64,000 nucleotides of DNA from Paenibacillus dokdonensis (GCF_004916975.1 NZ_STGQ01000001.1:1822993-1886992); one strand, 5' to 3'. Positions 45,268 to 54,141 are shown, counted from the first letter of the stretch. Numbers and translations: made by a program. The notes: generated by a model not told the origin, from the letters alone.

Positions 45268-46188
45268 TTGAAAGCAGCAAACCGTGCAATGGAAGGGCAC
45301 CCCATCGGATCTGCCGCAGGCAATCCTTTGATCGGGTTCAGATCCAAGCAAGCTTTTTTGCGAAAACTGATGACTTTTATACTAAGGCTGCTTAATTCTG
45401 CAGGGCTTTTGCTTCTGGTGTTAATTTTTGCGATGCCCTTTGTCTGGATGCTCTCTACATCGCTGAAGACGCTGCCGGAGACGATGATTTTTCCACCGGT
45501 ATGGATCCCGCAGCATCCCGTATGGAGCAACTACATTGAAGCCTGGAATACGGGGCCGTTCCTGCATTATTTAACGAACAGCGTTATTATTTCCGTAAGT
45601 ATACTGATCCTGCAGATGCTGACGATCATCCCGGCTTCATACGCGTTTGCAAGGTATAAGTTTATCGGATCAGGCTTTCTATTCGGCGTTGTCATGGTCA
45701 CACTCATGATACCCAATCAGCTTATTTTCCTGCCTGTTTATTTGGAGCTTAGTGCCTTCAAGCTGCTGAATACACATTGGGGACTCATTTTGCCTTTTGC
45801 TTCGAGCGCTTTCGGGATCTTTCTGCTGAGGCAGGCGTTCCGGCAGATTTCGGATGAACTGCTCGAAGCGGCTAGACTGGATCAGGCGGCAGAGTGGAAA
45901 ATCATTGTCCGGATCATGGTTCCTATGGTGAAGCCCGTACTCGTTACTTTCGCATTATTCAGTTTTATTGCGCATTGGAATGATTACTTCTGGCCGCTTG
46001 TCATGACTACCAATGAAGCTGCAAGGACATTGCCTATCGGTATCGCCAAGATACGCGAGGTGGAGGGCGTGGGAACCTGGAATATTTTAATGGCGGGTAA
46101 TCTTATCCTTGTGACACCGATTCTGGTCGCGTTTTTCCTGTCGCAGCGCCATATTATCAAGGCTTTTGTGTACAACGGGGTGAAGTGA
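45268..46188 (+). CDS. ugpE: ABC transporter permease, UgpE type
   Basis: A 306-residue six-helix permease with the EAA motif in DELLEAARLDQAAEWKIIVRI. It is the MalG/UgpE partner of the preceding gene. The start TTG 45268 has AGGTGAGG upstream; it adds about 30 hydrophilic residues before the first helix (LNSAGLLLLVLIFAMPFVW), and no better start is seen. The operon ends here; no clear terminator follows before the EamA gene. Together with ugpB, ugpC and ugpA it completes an importer. Confidence 0.88.
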   Translation: MKAANRAMEGHPIGSAAGNPLIGFRSKQAFLRKLMTFILRLLNSAGLLLLVLIFAMPFVWMLSTSLKTLPETMIFPPVWIPQHPVWSNYIEAWNTGPFLHYLTNSVIISVSILILQMLTIIPASYAFARYKFIGSGFLFGVVMVTLMIPNQLIFLPVYLELSAFKLLNTHWGLILPFASSAFGIFLLRQAFRQISDELLEAARLDQAAEWKIIVRIMVPMVKPVLVTFALFSFIAHWNDYFWPLVMTTNEAARTLPIGIAKIREVEGVGTWNILMAGNLILVTPILVAFFLSQRHIIKAFVYNGVK

Positions 46189-46293
46189 AATGAGTGTTTG
46201 TAAATAGCGTTTTCAGAAAAAACACATGACGCATCTGACATATGAGCGTATAATTTTCTCCATGTCTATGATCGTTACAGGGAGTGAAGTCAG

Positions 46294-47184
46294 ATGCGTC
46301 AGCAAAATAAAACTATATTTCTTCTTGTGTTTCTTATTTTGGTATGGGGAATTAACTGGCCCTTGTCCAAGTTCGCGTTACAATATACACCACCCGTGCT
46401 ATTTGCCGGACTTCGCGCCTTAATCGGCGGGTTACTGCTTGTAATCGTAGCTCTTCCGAGATATAAAAAGCTGCAGTTCCGCCGGAACTGGCCGGTATAT
46501 CTCTTGTCTGCATTGCTTAGCATCGTGCTGTACTATGGCGTTCAAACCATCGGTCTGCAATATACGCCAGCCGGGTTATTCTCGGCCATCGTCTTTATGC
46601 AGCCGGTGCTGCTGGGGCTCTTTTCCTGGTTGTGGCTGGGGGAGAGCATGACAAGGCAGAAAATGCTTGGTCTGGTGATTGGTTTTGTGGGGGTGGCTAC
46701 GATGAGTGCAGGCGGACTTACCGGCAATATATCCCCGGTCGGCATTGTTCTAGCGATCATTACCGCTGTTACATGGGCACTCGGAACCGTCTATGTTAAG
46801 AAGATTGGGCATCAAGTAGATTCGCTTTGGCTCACCGCGATGCAAATTACAATTGGCGGCATTATCCTGCTGGCTGTGGGTACAGGGATGGAAGATTGGT
46901 CAGCCATTGTCTGGAATACTTCTTTTATTGCGGACACGGTGTTTATCGCTATATTCGTCATCGCACTCGGCTGGTTCGTTTATTTCAAACTGATCCACGA
47001 GGGAGAAGCGAGCAAGGTGGGATCCTATACGTTTCTGATTCCACTGGTCTCCATTTTTACAAGTGTGTTGTTCCTGAATGAACAAGTATCGCTGAACCTG
47101 CTGATTGGACTCCTGTTGATTCTCGCCAGCATTCTTCTCGTGAATGTACGTTTCGGGGGAGTGAAGGATACGGAGGCTGTCTAA
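46294..47184 (+). CDS. EamA/DMT-family transporter
   Basis: A 296-residue protein with ten helices in two EamA repeats (first repeat residues about 5-135, second 145-290; the pattern LFAGLRALIGGLLL and YTFLIPLVSIFTSVLFLNE marks the end of each). DMT transporters move amino acids, nucleosides or drugs out of the cell. Start ATG follows AGGGAGTGAAG. Positioned alone after the ugp operon; a weak terminator follows. Substrate unknown. Confidence 0.88.
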   Translation: MRQQNKTIFLLVFLILVWGINWPLSKFALQYTPPVLFAGLRALIGGLLLVIVALPRYKKLQFRRNWPVYLLSALLSIVLYYGVQTIGLQYTPAGLFSAIVFMQPVLLGLFSWLWLGESMTRQKMLGLVIGFVGVATMSAGGLTGNISPVGIVLAIITAVTWALGTVYVKKIGHQVDSLWLTAMQITIGGIILLAVGTGMEDWSAIVWNTSFIADTVFIAIFVIALGWFVYFKLIHEGEASKVGSYTFLIPLVSIFTSVLFLNEQVSLNLLIGLLLILASILLVNVRFGGVKDTEAV

Positions 47185-47223
47185 ACAGTAAGCCTGCTTC
47201 CCAATGAAGACACATAGAATAAT

Positions 47224-47272
47224 AACAATTTTCCAAAGGCAATTCTCTTTTCTAAGGAGGGTTGTTTTTTTG
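47224..47272 (+). terminator. Possible terminator after the EamA gene
   Basis: ACAATTTTCC (47224-47233) can pair with GGAGGGTTGT (47256-47265) using G-U pairs, followed by seven T. The loop is long, so support is moderate. Confidence 0.45.
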
Positions 47273-47431
47273 TTTAGACAACACTTGTTTGCCAAGACTA
47301 ATATACAATGTGAGCTTCGTTTTGGGTTTTGAGCTATTGTGATCTCAAACGCAGCTCGAAAGGTTTCTCATCGATTTTTCATATTTTTCTTATATAATGG
47401 GACCGTAGTACTGCTGCAAAGGAGAATTATG

Positions 47432-48106
47432 ATGAAACGGATATTAATTATAGAAGATGAAAAGAGTCTGGTCCGCTTTATTCAATTAGAGCTGGAACAT
47501 GAACATTTTTATGTAAGAGGAGCTTATGACGGTAATAGCGGGCTGCAGCTGGCCTTGTCTGAAGATTGGGATTTAATATTACTGGATATTATGCTTCCTG
47601 GGTTGAATGGAGTTGAGGTATGCCGCAGAATTCGTACCATGAAGAGAACACCGGTGATCATGCTCACGGCGAGAGACCGGCTGGAGGATCGGGTATCAGG
47701 TCTGGACAGTGGGGCGGATGATTATATAGCTAAACCCTTCGATATCGAGGAACTTCTGGCCCGTATGCGCGCACTGTTCCGCCGGATCGAAATGGCGGAC
47801 CGTCAAAGCCATTCGATACTAACGTTCCGGGAGGTTACGATCGATATGGATGCAAGAATAGTGACACGCAGTGGTATACCCGTTGAGCTTACCAAACGTG
47901 AGTTTGATCTTCTGGCAGTATTCATCAAGCATCCGAACCTGGTGCAGACCAGAGATATGCTGCTGGATCTGGTTTGGGGTTATGACTCAACCGTGGAGAC
48001 CAATGTGGTTGATGTTTATGTGAGATATTTGAGAAATAAGCTTGATGCGCCGGGAGAAGAGAGCATTATCCAGACGGTACGCGGCATGGGATATGTGATG
48101 CGATGA
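47432..48106 (+). CDS. OmpR/PhoB-family response regulator
   Basis: A 224-residue regulator. The receiver domain shows the acidic pair in IIEDE, phosphorylated Asp in LILLDIMLPG, Thr in VIMLTA and Lys in IAKPF. The C-terminal winged helix (LTKREFDLLAVFIKHPNLVQTRDMLLDLVWG in parts, ending TVRGMGYVMR) binds DNA. ATG 47432 is chosen (MKRILIIEDE); ATG 47429 is adjacent and AAAGGAGAA lies upstream. The stop overlaps the kinase start. A TATAAT at 47393-47398 is a possible -10 element. Confidence 0.94.
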   Translation: MKRILIIEDEKSLVRFIQLELEHEHFYVRGAYDGNSGLQLALSEDWDLILLDIMLPGLNGVEVCRRIRTMKRTPVIMLTARDRLEDRVSGLDSGADDYIAKPFDIEELLARMRALFRRIEMADRQSHSILTFREVTIDMDARIVTRSGIPVELTKREFDLLAVFIKHPNLVQTRDMLLDLVWGYDSTVETNVVDVYVRYLRNKLDAPGEESIIQTVRGMGYVMR

Positions 48107-49515
48107 TGAACAGAATCATTAGAATGCTGAAGAGACTGCCTGTGATTTGGAAGCTGATGATAGGAGCGGCGCTTCTTATTTTTCTGGTGTTTGCAACGTA
48201 TAATTTTGCTCAGTATCTGGTGCTGAAGCATTGGATGATGAAACAGGAACAGGATGCCGTTCATACCATGATGTCTCAGGTCCAGGAATATGTACAGGAT
48301 AAAACGGACTCCGCGGAATCCTTTCAGCTGCCTGAAACGAAATCCTATATGCGAAATATGCTGGGAAAGAATCAGATGATACGCATTGTAGACCTAAACG
48401 GTACGGAGCTGTTGTCAGTCACTAACCACTTTAAGCCCGAATGGATCAAACCGGAGCAAGTGATAGAGAAGCAGCTGCAGACTGTACGGCATGAAGAAGA
48501 TCATATTCTGGTATACCGAAGTCCATTCAGCACGGCGTCTGAACATGGCACACTAGAAATTGCGAGTAATTTGGAGACCTTTGACCATTTCAACACTACG
48601 TTATTGTGGGTCATGGTTATTGGAGGGGTTCTGGCAGTATGTGTAAGCGTGATTAGCGGCTGGGCTATTGCCAAGCAGTTTTTACGTCCGGTCAAGGCAC
48701 TTGCAGGAACGATTCAAAATGTAAAAGAAAATGGACTACAGGAACGCGTCGTCAATATCGAAAACGGTGATGAGTTCTCCGAGCTTGCCCGTTTGTTTAA
48801 TGAGCTGATGGACCAGCTGGAAATGTCGTTCCGGCAGCAAAAGCAATTCGTGGATGATGCCTCACATGAACTTCGCACCCCGCTTACGATCCTGGAAGGC
48901 CATTTGAATTTATTGAACCGCTGGGGAAAAGAAGATCCTGTCGTGCTTGATGAATCGCTTACTGCTTCCTTGCATGAAGTCCGCCGTTTAAAAAGCCTTG
49001 TGCAGGAGCTGCTAACACTGACAAGAACCGAAACCCAATCATTACCGGATCATCTGGATTATATTCAGATCGAGCCGTTTCTGGTTCAATCCGTAAAGCG
49101 GATGGAGACCCTTCACCCCGAATTTAATTTTGTCATGACATTGAGCCAGCGGGTCTTTATGGTGAAAATAAATCCGCTGCATTTGGAGCAAATCATGCTC
49201 ATTTTGATTGAAAATGCCGTCAAATATTCAGGCAATGACAAACATGTACACATCGACTCCCGCATGAATAACGGCAAGATGACCATATCGGTTCAGGATC
49301 ATGGAATCGGCATTCCATCGGAAGAGCTCCAGTATGTATTTGACCGTTTCTATCGGGTTGATAAAGCCCGCAACCGGGAAATCGGGGGAACAGGATTGGG
49401 TTTGTCGATCGCCAGAAACCTGGTGCAGCATTATCAGGGCGAGATCAACATGACCAGTATAGAGGATGAAGGTACTCGGGTGACGTTGACGTTTCCGGCC
49501 ATAGTAAAAGACTAA
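48103..49515 (+). CDS. Sensor histidine kinase
   Basis: A 470-residue membrane kinase. One helix (about residues 15-35) leads to an extracellular domain of about 130 residues, a second helix (LLWVMVIGGVLAVCVSVISG), then HAMP, the dimerisation helix with the phosphorylated His in DDASHELRTPLTIL, and the ATPase domain (N box LILIENAVKYS, G1 VQDHGIGIP, G2 GGTGLGLSI). It is paired with the response regulator by overlapping codons. Signal unknown; the PAP2 phosphatase and phosphoesterase genes that follow hint at envelope or phosphate stress. Confidence 0.94.
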   Translation: MMNRIIRMLKRLPVIWKLMIGAALLIFLVFATYNFAQYLVLKHWMMKQEQDAVHTMMSQVQEYVQDKTDSAESFQLPETKSYMRNMLGKNQMIRIVDLNGTELLSVTNHFKPEWIKPEQVIEKQLQTVRHEEDHILVYRSPFSTASEHGTLEIASNLETFDHFNTTLLWVMVIGGVLAVCVSVISGWAIAKQFLRPVKALAGTIQNVKENGLQERVVNIENGDEFSELARLFNELMDQLEMSFRQQKQFVDDASHELRTPLTILEGHLNLLNRWGKEDPVVLDESLTASLHEVRRLKSLVQELLTLTRTETQSLPDHLDYIQIEPFLVQSVKRMETLHPEFNFVMTLSQRVFMVKINPLHLEQIMLILIENAVKYSGNDKHVHIDSRMNNGKMTISVQDHGIGIPSEELQYVFDRFYRVDKARNREIGGTGLGLSIARNLVQHYQGEINMTSIEDEGTRVTLTFPAIVKD

Positions 49516-49620
49516 GTTGAAAAAACTCAAAGAAATTCTCATTATTTTTTCATTTTTCTGCTGTAAGGTGAGAACAGCCGGTTTCAGAGGCAGATGAGAA
49601 CCTACAGAAGGAGAATGAGG

Positions 49621-50247
49621 ATGAGTATCGGTCAGATAGACTATCAGTTGTTTCATGCAATCAATGAATGGGGAAAATCGGTTTCTTTTTTAAATCCGGT
49701 CATGCAATTTTTAGCCAAAGATGCATTTTACCTGTTTTTCATTGGATTATTGGTTTATTGGTTTATAAGAAATGAGAAAAACCGCAGAATGGTAGGGGAA
49801 TCTGTTATAGCAGCATGCGCTGGACTCGCAATCAGCTGGATTATTGGGCATCTTTTTTACCGGGATCGTCCTTTCGTGACGCATACAGTTCTGCAGCTGA
49901 TTGACCACGCGGCTAATGCGTCCTTTCCGAGTGACCACGCGCTGGGTGCCTTTGTTATAGCAGCGGCCATTGGCATGTACCGCAAGAAGGACGGCATCGT
50001 CTGGTTGATATTGGCGGCTCTTATCGCGTTCTCTAGAGTGTGGACGGGCGTGCATTATCCAACGGATGTTCTAGGCGGAGCGCTGATTGGCATTCTGGTA
50101 GCCTCAGGCGTACATCTCGTGATGAAACATAATGGATTTGTTTCCCGCTCATTAAATGCTTGTATCGTGTTTTATGAAAAATATGAAACGAAAATCTGGC
50201 CGCGGCATACGAACAAGGACCAACAAACGACTGCACATGGGAAGTGA
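49621..50247 (+). CDS. PAP2-family membrane phosphatase (BcrC-like)
   Basis: A 208-residue protein with five or six helices and the three PAP2 phosphatase motifs: a first block near RKNEK/RPF (HLFYRDRPFVTH), the second PSDHALGAF (His), and the third RVWTGVHYPTDVLGG (Arg, His, Asp). Such enzymes hydrolyse undecaprenyl pyrophosphate or phosphatidic acid outside the membrane, and BcrC confers bacitracin resistance. ATG 49621 follows AAGGAGAATGAGG. It follows a two-component system by about 100 bases and may be under its control. Confidence 0.87.
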   Translation: MSIGQIDYQLFHAINEWGKSVSFLNPVMQFLAKDAFYLFFIGLLVYWFIRNEKNRRMVGESVIAACAGLAISWIIGHLFYRDRPFVTHTVLQLIDHAANASFPSDHALGAFVIAAAIGMYRKKDGIVWLILAALIAFSRVWTGVHYPTDVLGGALIGILVASGVHLVMKHNGFVSRSLNACIVFYEKYETKIWPRHTNKDQQTTAHGK

Positions 50248-50251
50248 TGGT

Positions 50252-51190
50252 ATGTTTCGAAAACTACCGCTGGTATTATTGTTGCTTCTTTTACTTTGTT
50301 CTTGTACAAGCCTGCAGGGTGAGAGATCAAAGGATGAACAAAACCCAAGACAGAGCGAGCAGCCTTCGAAAGGTTCTTCACAGCGAGAGACTATAGCATC
50401 CAAGTCCGACAGCCAATCTGTTCAAGTGAAGAAACAGGGGGCAGCTTCTCCGGATCATGTGGTCATTGTAGTGGAAGAGAACCATTCCGAGCAAAAAATT
50501 ATCGGTAATCCTACCGCTCCATATATAAACGGATTGGTCAATCAAGGCGCATATTTCACGCAGTCGTACGCCACGGATCATCCAAGCCAGCCTAACTACC
50601 TTGTACTCTTTTCAGGTTCGAACCAGGGAATACGCAGCGACTCATGCGGTCATATATTGAAGACGCCCAATTTGGCGAGCGAGCTGATTAAAGCCAAATA
50701 TACATTTGGCGGATTTTCAGAGGATTTGCCTTCCACCGGTTCAACCGTTTGTACTCATAAACAGTATGGAAGAAAGCACAGTCCTTGGGTGAACTTTACC
50801 AATGTTCCAACATCGGCCAATATGACAATGGCAAGCTTTCCATCGGATTACAACAAGCTTCCGACAGTTTCGTTTGTGATTCCTAATCTGGATCATGATA
50901 TGCACGACGGCACGATCAAAGCTGCTGATGACTGGTTAAAAAAGAATCTTGCTCCTTATCTGGAATGGGCTAAAACGCATAACAGCCTGTTTATCCTCAC
51001 TTGGGATGAAGATGATTATGGGAGTAAAAATCATATTCCAACGATAATGGTGGGAGAACATGTTCGCCAAGCAAGTCTCAACCAAAAGATTACGCATTTA
51101 AATGTGCTCCGCATGCTGGAAGAATTATACCATTTGCCGTATCTCGGCAATAGTTCTACGGCAGAACCCATCGCGAACCTTTGGGAATAA
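50252..51190 (+). CDS. Lipoprotein phosphoesterase (PF04185-type acid phosphatase)
   Basis: A 312-residue exported protein. The hydrophobic N-terminus ends in a lipobox-like LLLCSC, then a charged linker (residues 20-65), then a phosphoesterase domain: VVIVVEENHSEQKIIGN, DHPSQPNYLVLFSGS, SFVIPNLDHDMHDG, and FILTWDEDD. Family members are acid phosphatases and phospholipase C-like enzymes. The frame is open upstream to 50156, inside the PAP2 gene, but ATG 50252 begins the signal peptide. It and the PAP2 gene may be co-transcribed. Substrate unknown. Confidence 0.85.
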   Translation: MFRKLPLVLLLLLLLCSCTSLQGERSKDEQNPRQSEQPSKGSSQRETIASKSDSQSVQVKKQGAASPDHVVIVVEENHSEQKIIGNPTAPYINGLVNQGAYFTQSYATDHPSQPNYLVLFSGSNQGIRSDSCGHILKTPNLASELIKAKYTFGGFSEDLPSTGSTVCTHKQYGRKHSPWVNFTNVPTSANMTMASFPSDYNKLPTVSFVIPNLDHDMHDGTIKAADDWLKKNLAPYLEWAKTHNSLFILTWDEDDYGSKNHIPTIMVGEHVRQASLNQKITHLNVLRMLEELYHLPYLGNSSTAEPIANLWE

Positions 51191-51217
51191 TAACGCTATC
51201 GAAGGGAGATGAGCCGG

Positions 51218-51394
51218 ATGAATGAACAGCTTCAAGATATGGATGTGTTTCTGCGTACGATGCATATACTGGAAAACCGGATCAACGAGTTGATCCGAAG
51301 CTCAGACCTTTCCGAACAGCAGAAGCAATTTATTCTGAACCACATTTTGGTGATCCCCGGCAAAGATTTACCCCTTGAATGGGAGCAGAAATAA
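51218..51394 (+). CDS. Small hypothetical helical protein
   Basis: A 58-residue acidic protein, mostly helical by composition (DMDVFLRTMHILENRINELI, SEQQKQFILNHI), without a recognised domain. ATG 51218 is chosen because AAGGGAG lies about 11 bases upstream; the ATG at 51209 abuts it. It follows the phosphoesterase by 27 bases and is ended by a strong terminator, so it is probably the last gene of that unit. Confidence 0.6.
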   Translation: MNEQLQDMDVFLRTMHILENRINELIRSSDLSEQQKQFILNHILVIPGKDLPLEWEQK

Positions 51395-51404
51395 GAAGCA
51401 GAGA

Positions 51405-51438
51405 AGACCAGGGATGCTGAGCATCCCTGGTCTTTTTT
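51405..51438 (+). terminator. Strong terminator after the small helical protein
   Basis: AGACCAGGGATGC (51405-51417), loop TGA, GCATCCCTGGTCT, then TTTTT. Confidence 0.92.
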
Positions 51439-51538
51439 AAATCATGATCATTAATGCAATAACTTGCCGTAATCCTTGATTCTTACGTTGACACGGACTG
51501 AAATGTCGGCATCAGAATAGACTCGCCTCCAGTCCATT

Positions 51539-52072
51539 TTATGCCATACGTCTGCCATTGATGATCAGGCTAGTCTTTTGTTCCTTGAGAATGTTGGCTA
51601 CCGGATCGATACCTTCATCGTAATAATCTCTTGAAATGGTATATAAATTCGTTTCGACAACCTCGCCGGATTTAGTCTCAGTGCGTATAAGCGTGTCAAT
51701 ATTCACCGGCTGTGGGACCTTGTGGGTAATCATTGCGTTGCAGCAGGTTTTGCGGGTCAGCTTCAGCGACGATGACATGCCGCAGCTGACCATTCACAAC
51801 AAGATTTGTTCGGCCTCTTCCTCAGATGCACTGGAGAAAGGACGTACAATTTCCTGTGTTAACTCGTCGATGCCCGTAAGATAGGTGAGGTAGACAATAT
51901 TCATCTTGCATTCCGGATAGGTGCGCTGCACCAAATCCATGCAATCCTTAAATTCTTGCAGAGTATGATCTAATGAAGGCCCTTTTTTTTCTTCTTCTGG
52001 CTTAACCGTCGTTTTCTCTTCTTCGTGACCTTGCGTGAACATAAATTCTTTTATGTTTTGAATGAATCCCAT
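51539..52072 (-). pseudogene. Broken gene of unknown function, in-frame TGA and possible frameshifts
   Basis: From ATG 52072, with GAGGTG upstream, the frame reads MGFIQNIKEFMFTQG and a charged linker, then LQEFKDCMDLVQRTYP... IVYLTYLTGIDELTQEIVRPF. A TGA at 51796-51794 (minus strand) follows EEEAEQILL; the same frame then runs to 51539 and ends SLIINGRRMA. Between 51800 and 51690 another frame gives a more protein-like VVNGQLRHVIVAEADPQN, so two indels may be present. The first part faintly recalls the N-terminal domain of GerA spore germination proteins, but I cannot assign it with confidence. Confidence 0.55.
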
Positions 52073-52252
52073 GATCAACACCTCGAGGATATTCTTCCCA
52101 GAGCATAACTGGATATGCATCTTTTGGAATAGAGGCGTGTTTCTATATTGAAATTGAAAGGAACGCATGTTCCTGTTATAATTCAGATACAAGCGACATC
52201 ATATCAATCGGAAACAGCAAGTAATCTTATTTTTATAGGAGATGAGTGGACC

Positions 52253-52792
52253 ATGAATAACACTGCATTGCTGGTTATAGACGTACAGGAGGGCATGTTT
52301 CCGGAAGCAGATCCGGTATATCAAGGTGAGCTTCTTTTAGAGAAGATCCAATCTTTAATAGATCAAGCTCGAGCCTGCAATGTCCCGGTGCTGTATGTTC
52401 AGCACAATGAAGGGCCTGGGGAGCAACTGGAATCGGGTACGGCTGCTTGGGAGATTCATCCTGCGATAGCACCGGAAAGCGGTGAGACCATTATTCAGAA
52501 GTACAAGCCGGATTCTTTTCATGAAACGGATTTGCAGGAAGTATTGGGGCAAAGAGGGATCAAGAGCCTTATCATCGCAGGCATTCAAACGGATATGTGT
52601 GTAGAAGCCACCACAAAGCGCGCCAGCGAGTTAGGGTATGAAGTAACCGTTGTCCAGGATGCTCATAGCACTTGGAGCCAGGGTGGATTAAGCGCTGAGG
52701 ACATCATTGGTCAATATAATGAACATTTCCAGTCATACGCCAGACTAGCGGCGGCATCTGATATTATATTCCGCCCAGTGTTGAATGATTAA
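52253..52792 (+). CDS. Isochorismatase-family cysteine hydrolase
   Basis: A 179-residue enzyme of the isochorismatase-like fold. The Asp of the triad is in LLVIDVQEGMFP, Lys in IIQKYKPDSFHET, and the nucleophile Cys in LIIAGIQTDMCVEATTKRA. Relatives hydrolyse nicotinamide, isochorismate or N-carbamoyl compounds. ATG 52253 follows TAGGAG; the frame is open further upstream without a better start. It stands alone between the broken gene and a DinB gene. Substrate unknown. Confidence 0.88.
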   Translation: MNNTALLVIDVQEGMFPEADPVYQGELLLEKIQSLIDQARACNVPVLYVQHNEGPGEQLESGTAAWEIHPAIAPESGETIIQKYKPDSFHETDLQEVLGQRGIKSLIIAGIQTDMCVEATTKRASELGYEVTVVQDAHSTWSQGGLSAEDIIGQYNEHFQSYARLAAASDIIFRPVLND

Positions 52793-52867
52793 GACACGAA
52801 CAATTTACATACTCACTGATAACCCAAAATGATATACAATGGAAAACTTATTGAGGGGAGTGATTCC

Positions 52868-53383
52868 ATGTCATTCAGGCCTGCAAGCGATGAGTATAAT
52901 ACTTATTTTGAAAGATATATCAGCTTGGTTCCAGAGGGAGACATCGCGGATATTTTGGATCAATCCCTTCATTGTACAAGCGAACTCTTTTCAAAGATAA
53001 CGGATGAACAGGGGGATTTCCGCTATGCACCTGGGAAATGGAGCCTTAAGGAAGTATTGGGTCATATTTCGGACAATGAACGGATTATGAGCTACCGTCT
53101 GCTTCGGATTGCCAGAGGTGACCAAACTCCATTGTCCGGTTATGATCAGGATGATCTGATGAATGGAGCGGCATTTGATGCTTGTCGTCTTTCGGATCTG
53201 CTGGAGGAGTACAAGCTTGTTCGCCGATCGACACTTGCCTTGCTTCGGGGACTGCCTAAAGAAGCTTGGTCAAGAATGTGTATTGTTGACGGACATGAGT
53301 CTTCCGCAAGAGCTTGGGCATATATCATAGCTGGACATGAGCTTCATCATTTGAAAGTGATTCGGGATAAATATCAGGTTTAA
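52868..53383 (+). CDS. DinB-family metal-dependent protein
   Basis: A 171-residue DinB/YfiT-type four-helix bundle. The three metal-binding His are in EVLGHISDNE, and near the end in AGHELHHLKVI. In actinobacteria and bacilli such proteins are thiol S-transferases or unknown enzymes (bacillithiol-dependent in Bacillus). ATG 52868 follows GAGGGGAG. It is ended by a terminator at 53428-53466. Role here unknown. Confidence 0.85.
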   Translation: MSFRPASDEYNTYFERYISLVPEGDIADILDQSLHCTSELFSKITDEQGDFRYAPGKWSLKEVLGHISDNERIMSYRLLRIARGDQTPLSGYDQDDLMNGAAFDACRLSDLLEEYKLVRRSTLALLRGLPKEAWSRMCIVDGHESSARAWAYIIAGHELHHLKVIRDKYQV

Positions 53384-53427
53384 CTCAGATTTGCCAAATA
53401 AAGGCCTGAGTGGGAATGATAGATCAG

Positions 53428-53466
53428 AAAAACGGGATGCTCTTTTCGAGTGAATCCCGTTTTTAT
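53428..53466 (+). terminator. Terminator after the dinB-like gene
   Basis: AAAACGGGAT (53429-53438) pairs with ATCCCGTTTT (53454-53463), T's follow. Confidence 0.8.
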
Positions 53467-53520
53467 TTACGAGAAAATCGATGCGTCTGAATAACACAAT
53501 CTTGCTTTCCTATTCCCAAA

Positions 53521-53552
53521 ACCCTTCTTCCAAGCGGAAATAAGGGTATACT
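53521..53552 (+). promoter_or_regulatory. Inverted repeat at the ada promoter
   Basis: ACCCTTCTTCC (53521-53531) is mirrored by GGAAATAAGGGT (53536-53547) with a one-base offset, and TATACT (53547-53552) is a good -10 element without a matching -35. Promoters activated by methylated AdaA lack a strong -35, so this is a candidate activator site (inference). Confidence 0.45.
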
Positions 53553-53574
53553 GTCCATGAAGAGGTGATCAGAA

Positions 53575-54141
53575 ATGAAGGAGACATATGGGGCTGAACA
53601 TTTGACAGATGAGAAGTGGCAGGCGATTGCAGAAAATGATGAATCTTATGATTTCAAATTTTTTTATGCAGTCAAATCTACCGGGATATTTTGCAGACCA
53701 TCCTGCAAATCTAAATTGCCAAATCGCGGGAATGTACGAATATTTCAAAACGCAGAGCAGGCGATAAGAGAGGAATTCCGACCGTGTAAACGTTGCAGAC
53801 CAACGGGCGAACGGCTGCCGGATAGAGAGTGGGTTGCGGTCATGACGGAATATATGGATAAAAACTTCGCTGAAGCACTAACACTTGAAGTTCTGGCTGA
53901 TGTCTGTCACGGCAGTCCATATCATTTACACAGAACCTTCAAAAAGATCATGAGCATGACACCGACTGAATATTTACAGAACATTCGGATCGGTAAGGCC
54001 CAAGCGTATTTGTTGACTTCCAGCCTGTCTGTTGCAGAGATTGCCACGAGAGTTGGTTTTCCTCATACATCTTACTTTATCGCGCTATTCAAGAAGAAAA
54101 CCGGCCTTACGCCAGCAGATTACAGGAAGCAAGAAATTTGA
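53575..54141 (+). CDS. adaA: AdaA methylphosphotriester-DNA methyltransferase and activator
   Basis: A 188-residue two-domain protein. The N-terminal Ada Zn domain has its four cysteines in GIFCRPSCKSKLP and CKRCRPTG; the first Cys accepts the methyl group from phosphotriesters. The C-terminal AraC domain (LADVCHGSPYHLHRTFKK, VAEIATRVGFPHTSYFIALFKKK) binds the promoter. On methylation it activates its own operon. Start ATG follows AGAGGTGATC. It is the first gene of an alkylation repair island and is short like B. subtilis AdaA, which lacks the O6-methylguanine domain. Confidence 0.94.
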   Translation: MKETYGAEHLTDEKWQAIAENDESYDFKFFYAVKSTGIFCRPSCKSKLPNRGNVRIFQNAEQAIREEFRPCKRCRPTGERLPDREWVAVMTEYMDKNFAEALTLEVLADVCHGSPYHLHRTFKKIMSMTPTEYLQNIRIGKAQAYLLTSSLSVAEIATRVGFPHTSYFIALFKKKTGLTPADYRKQEI

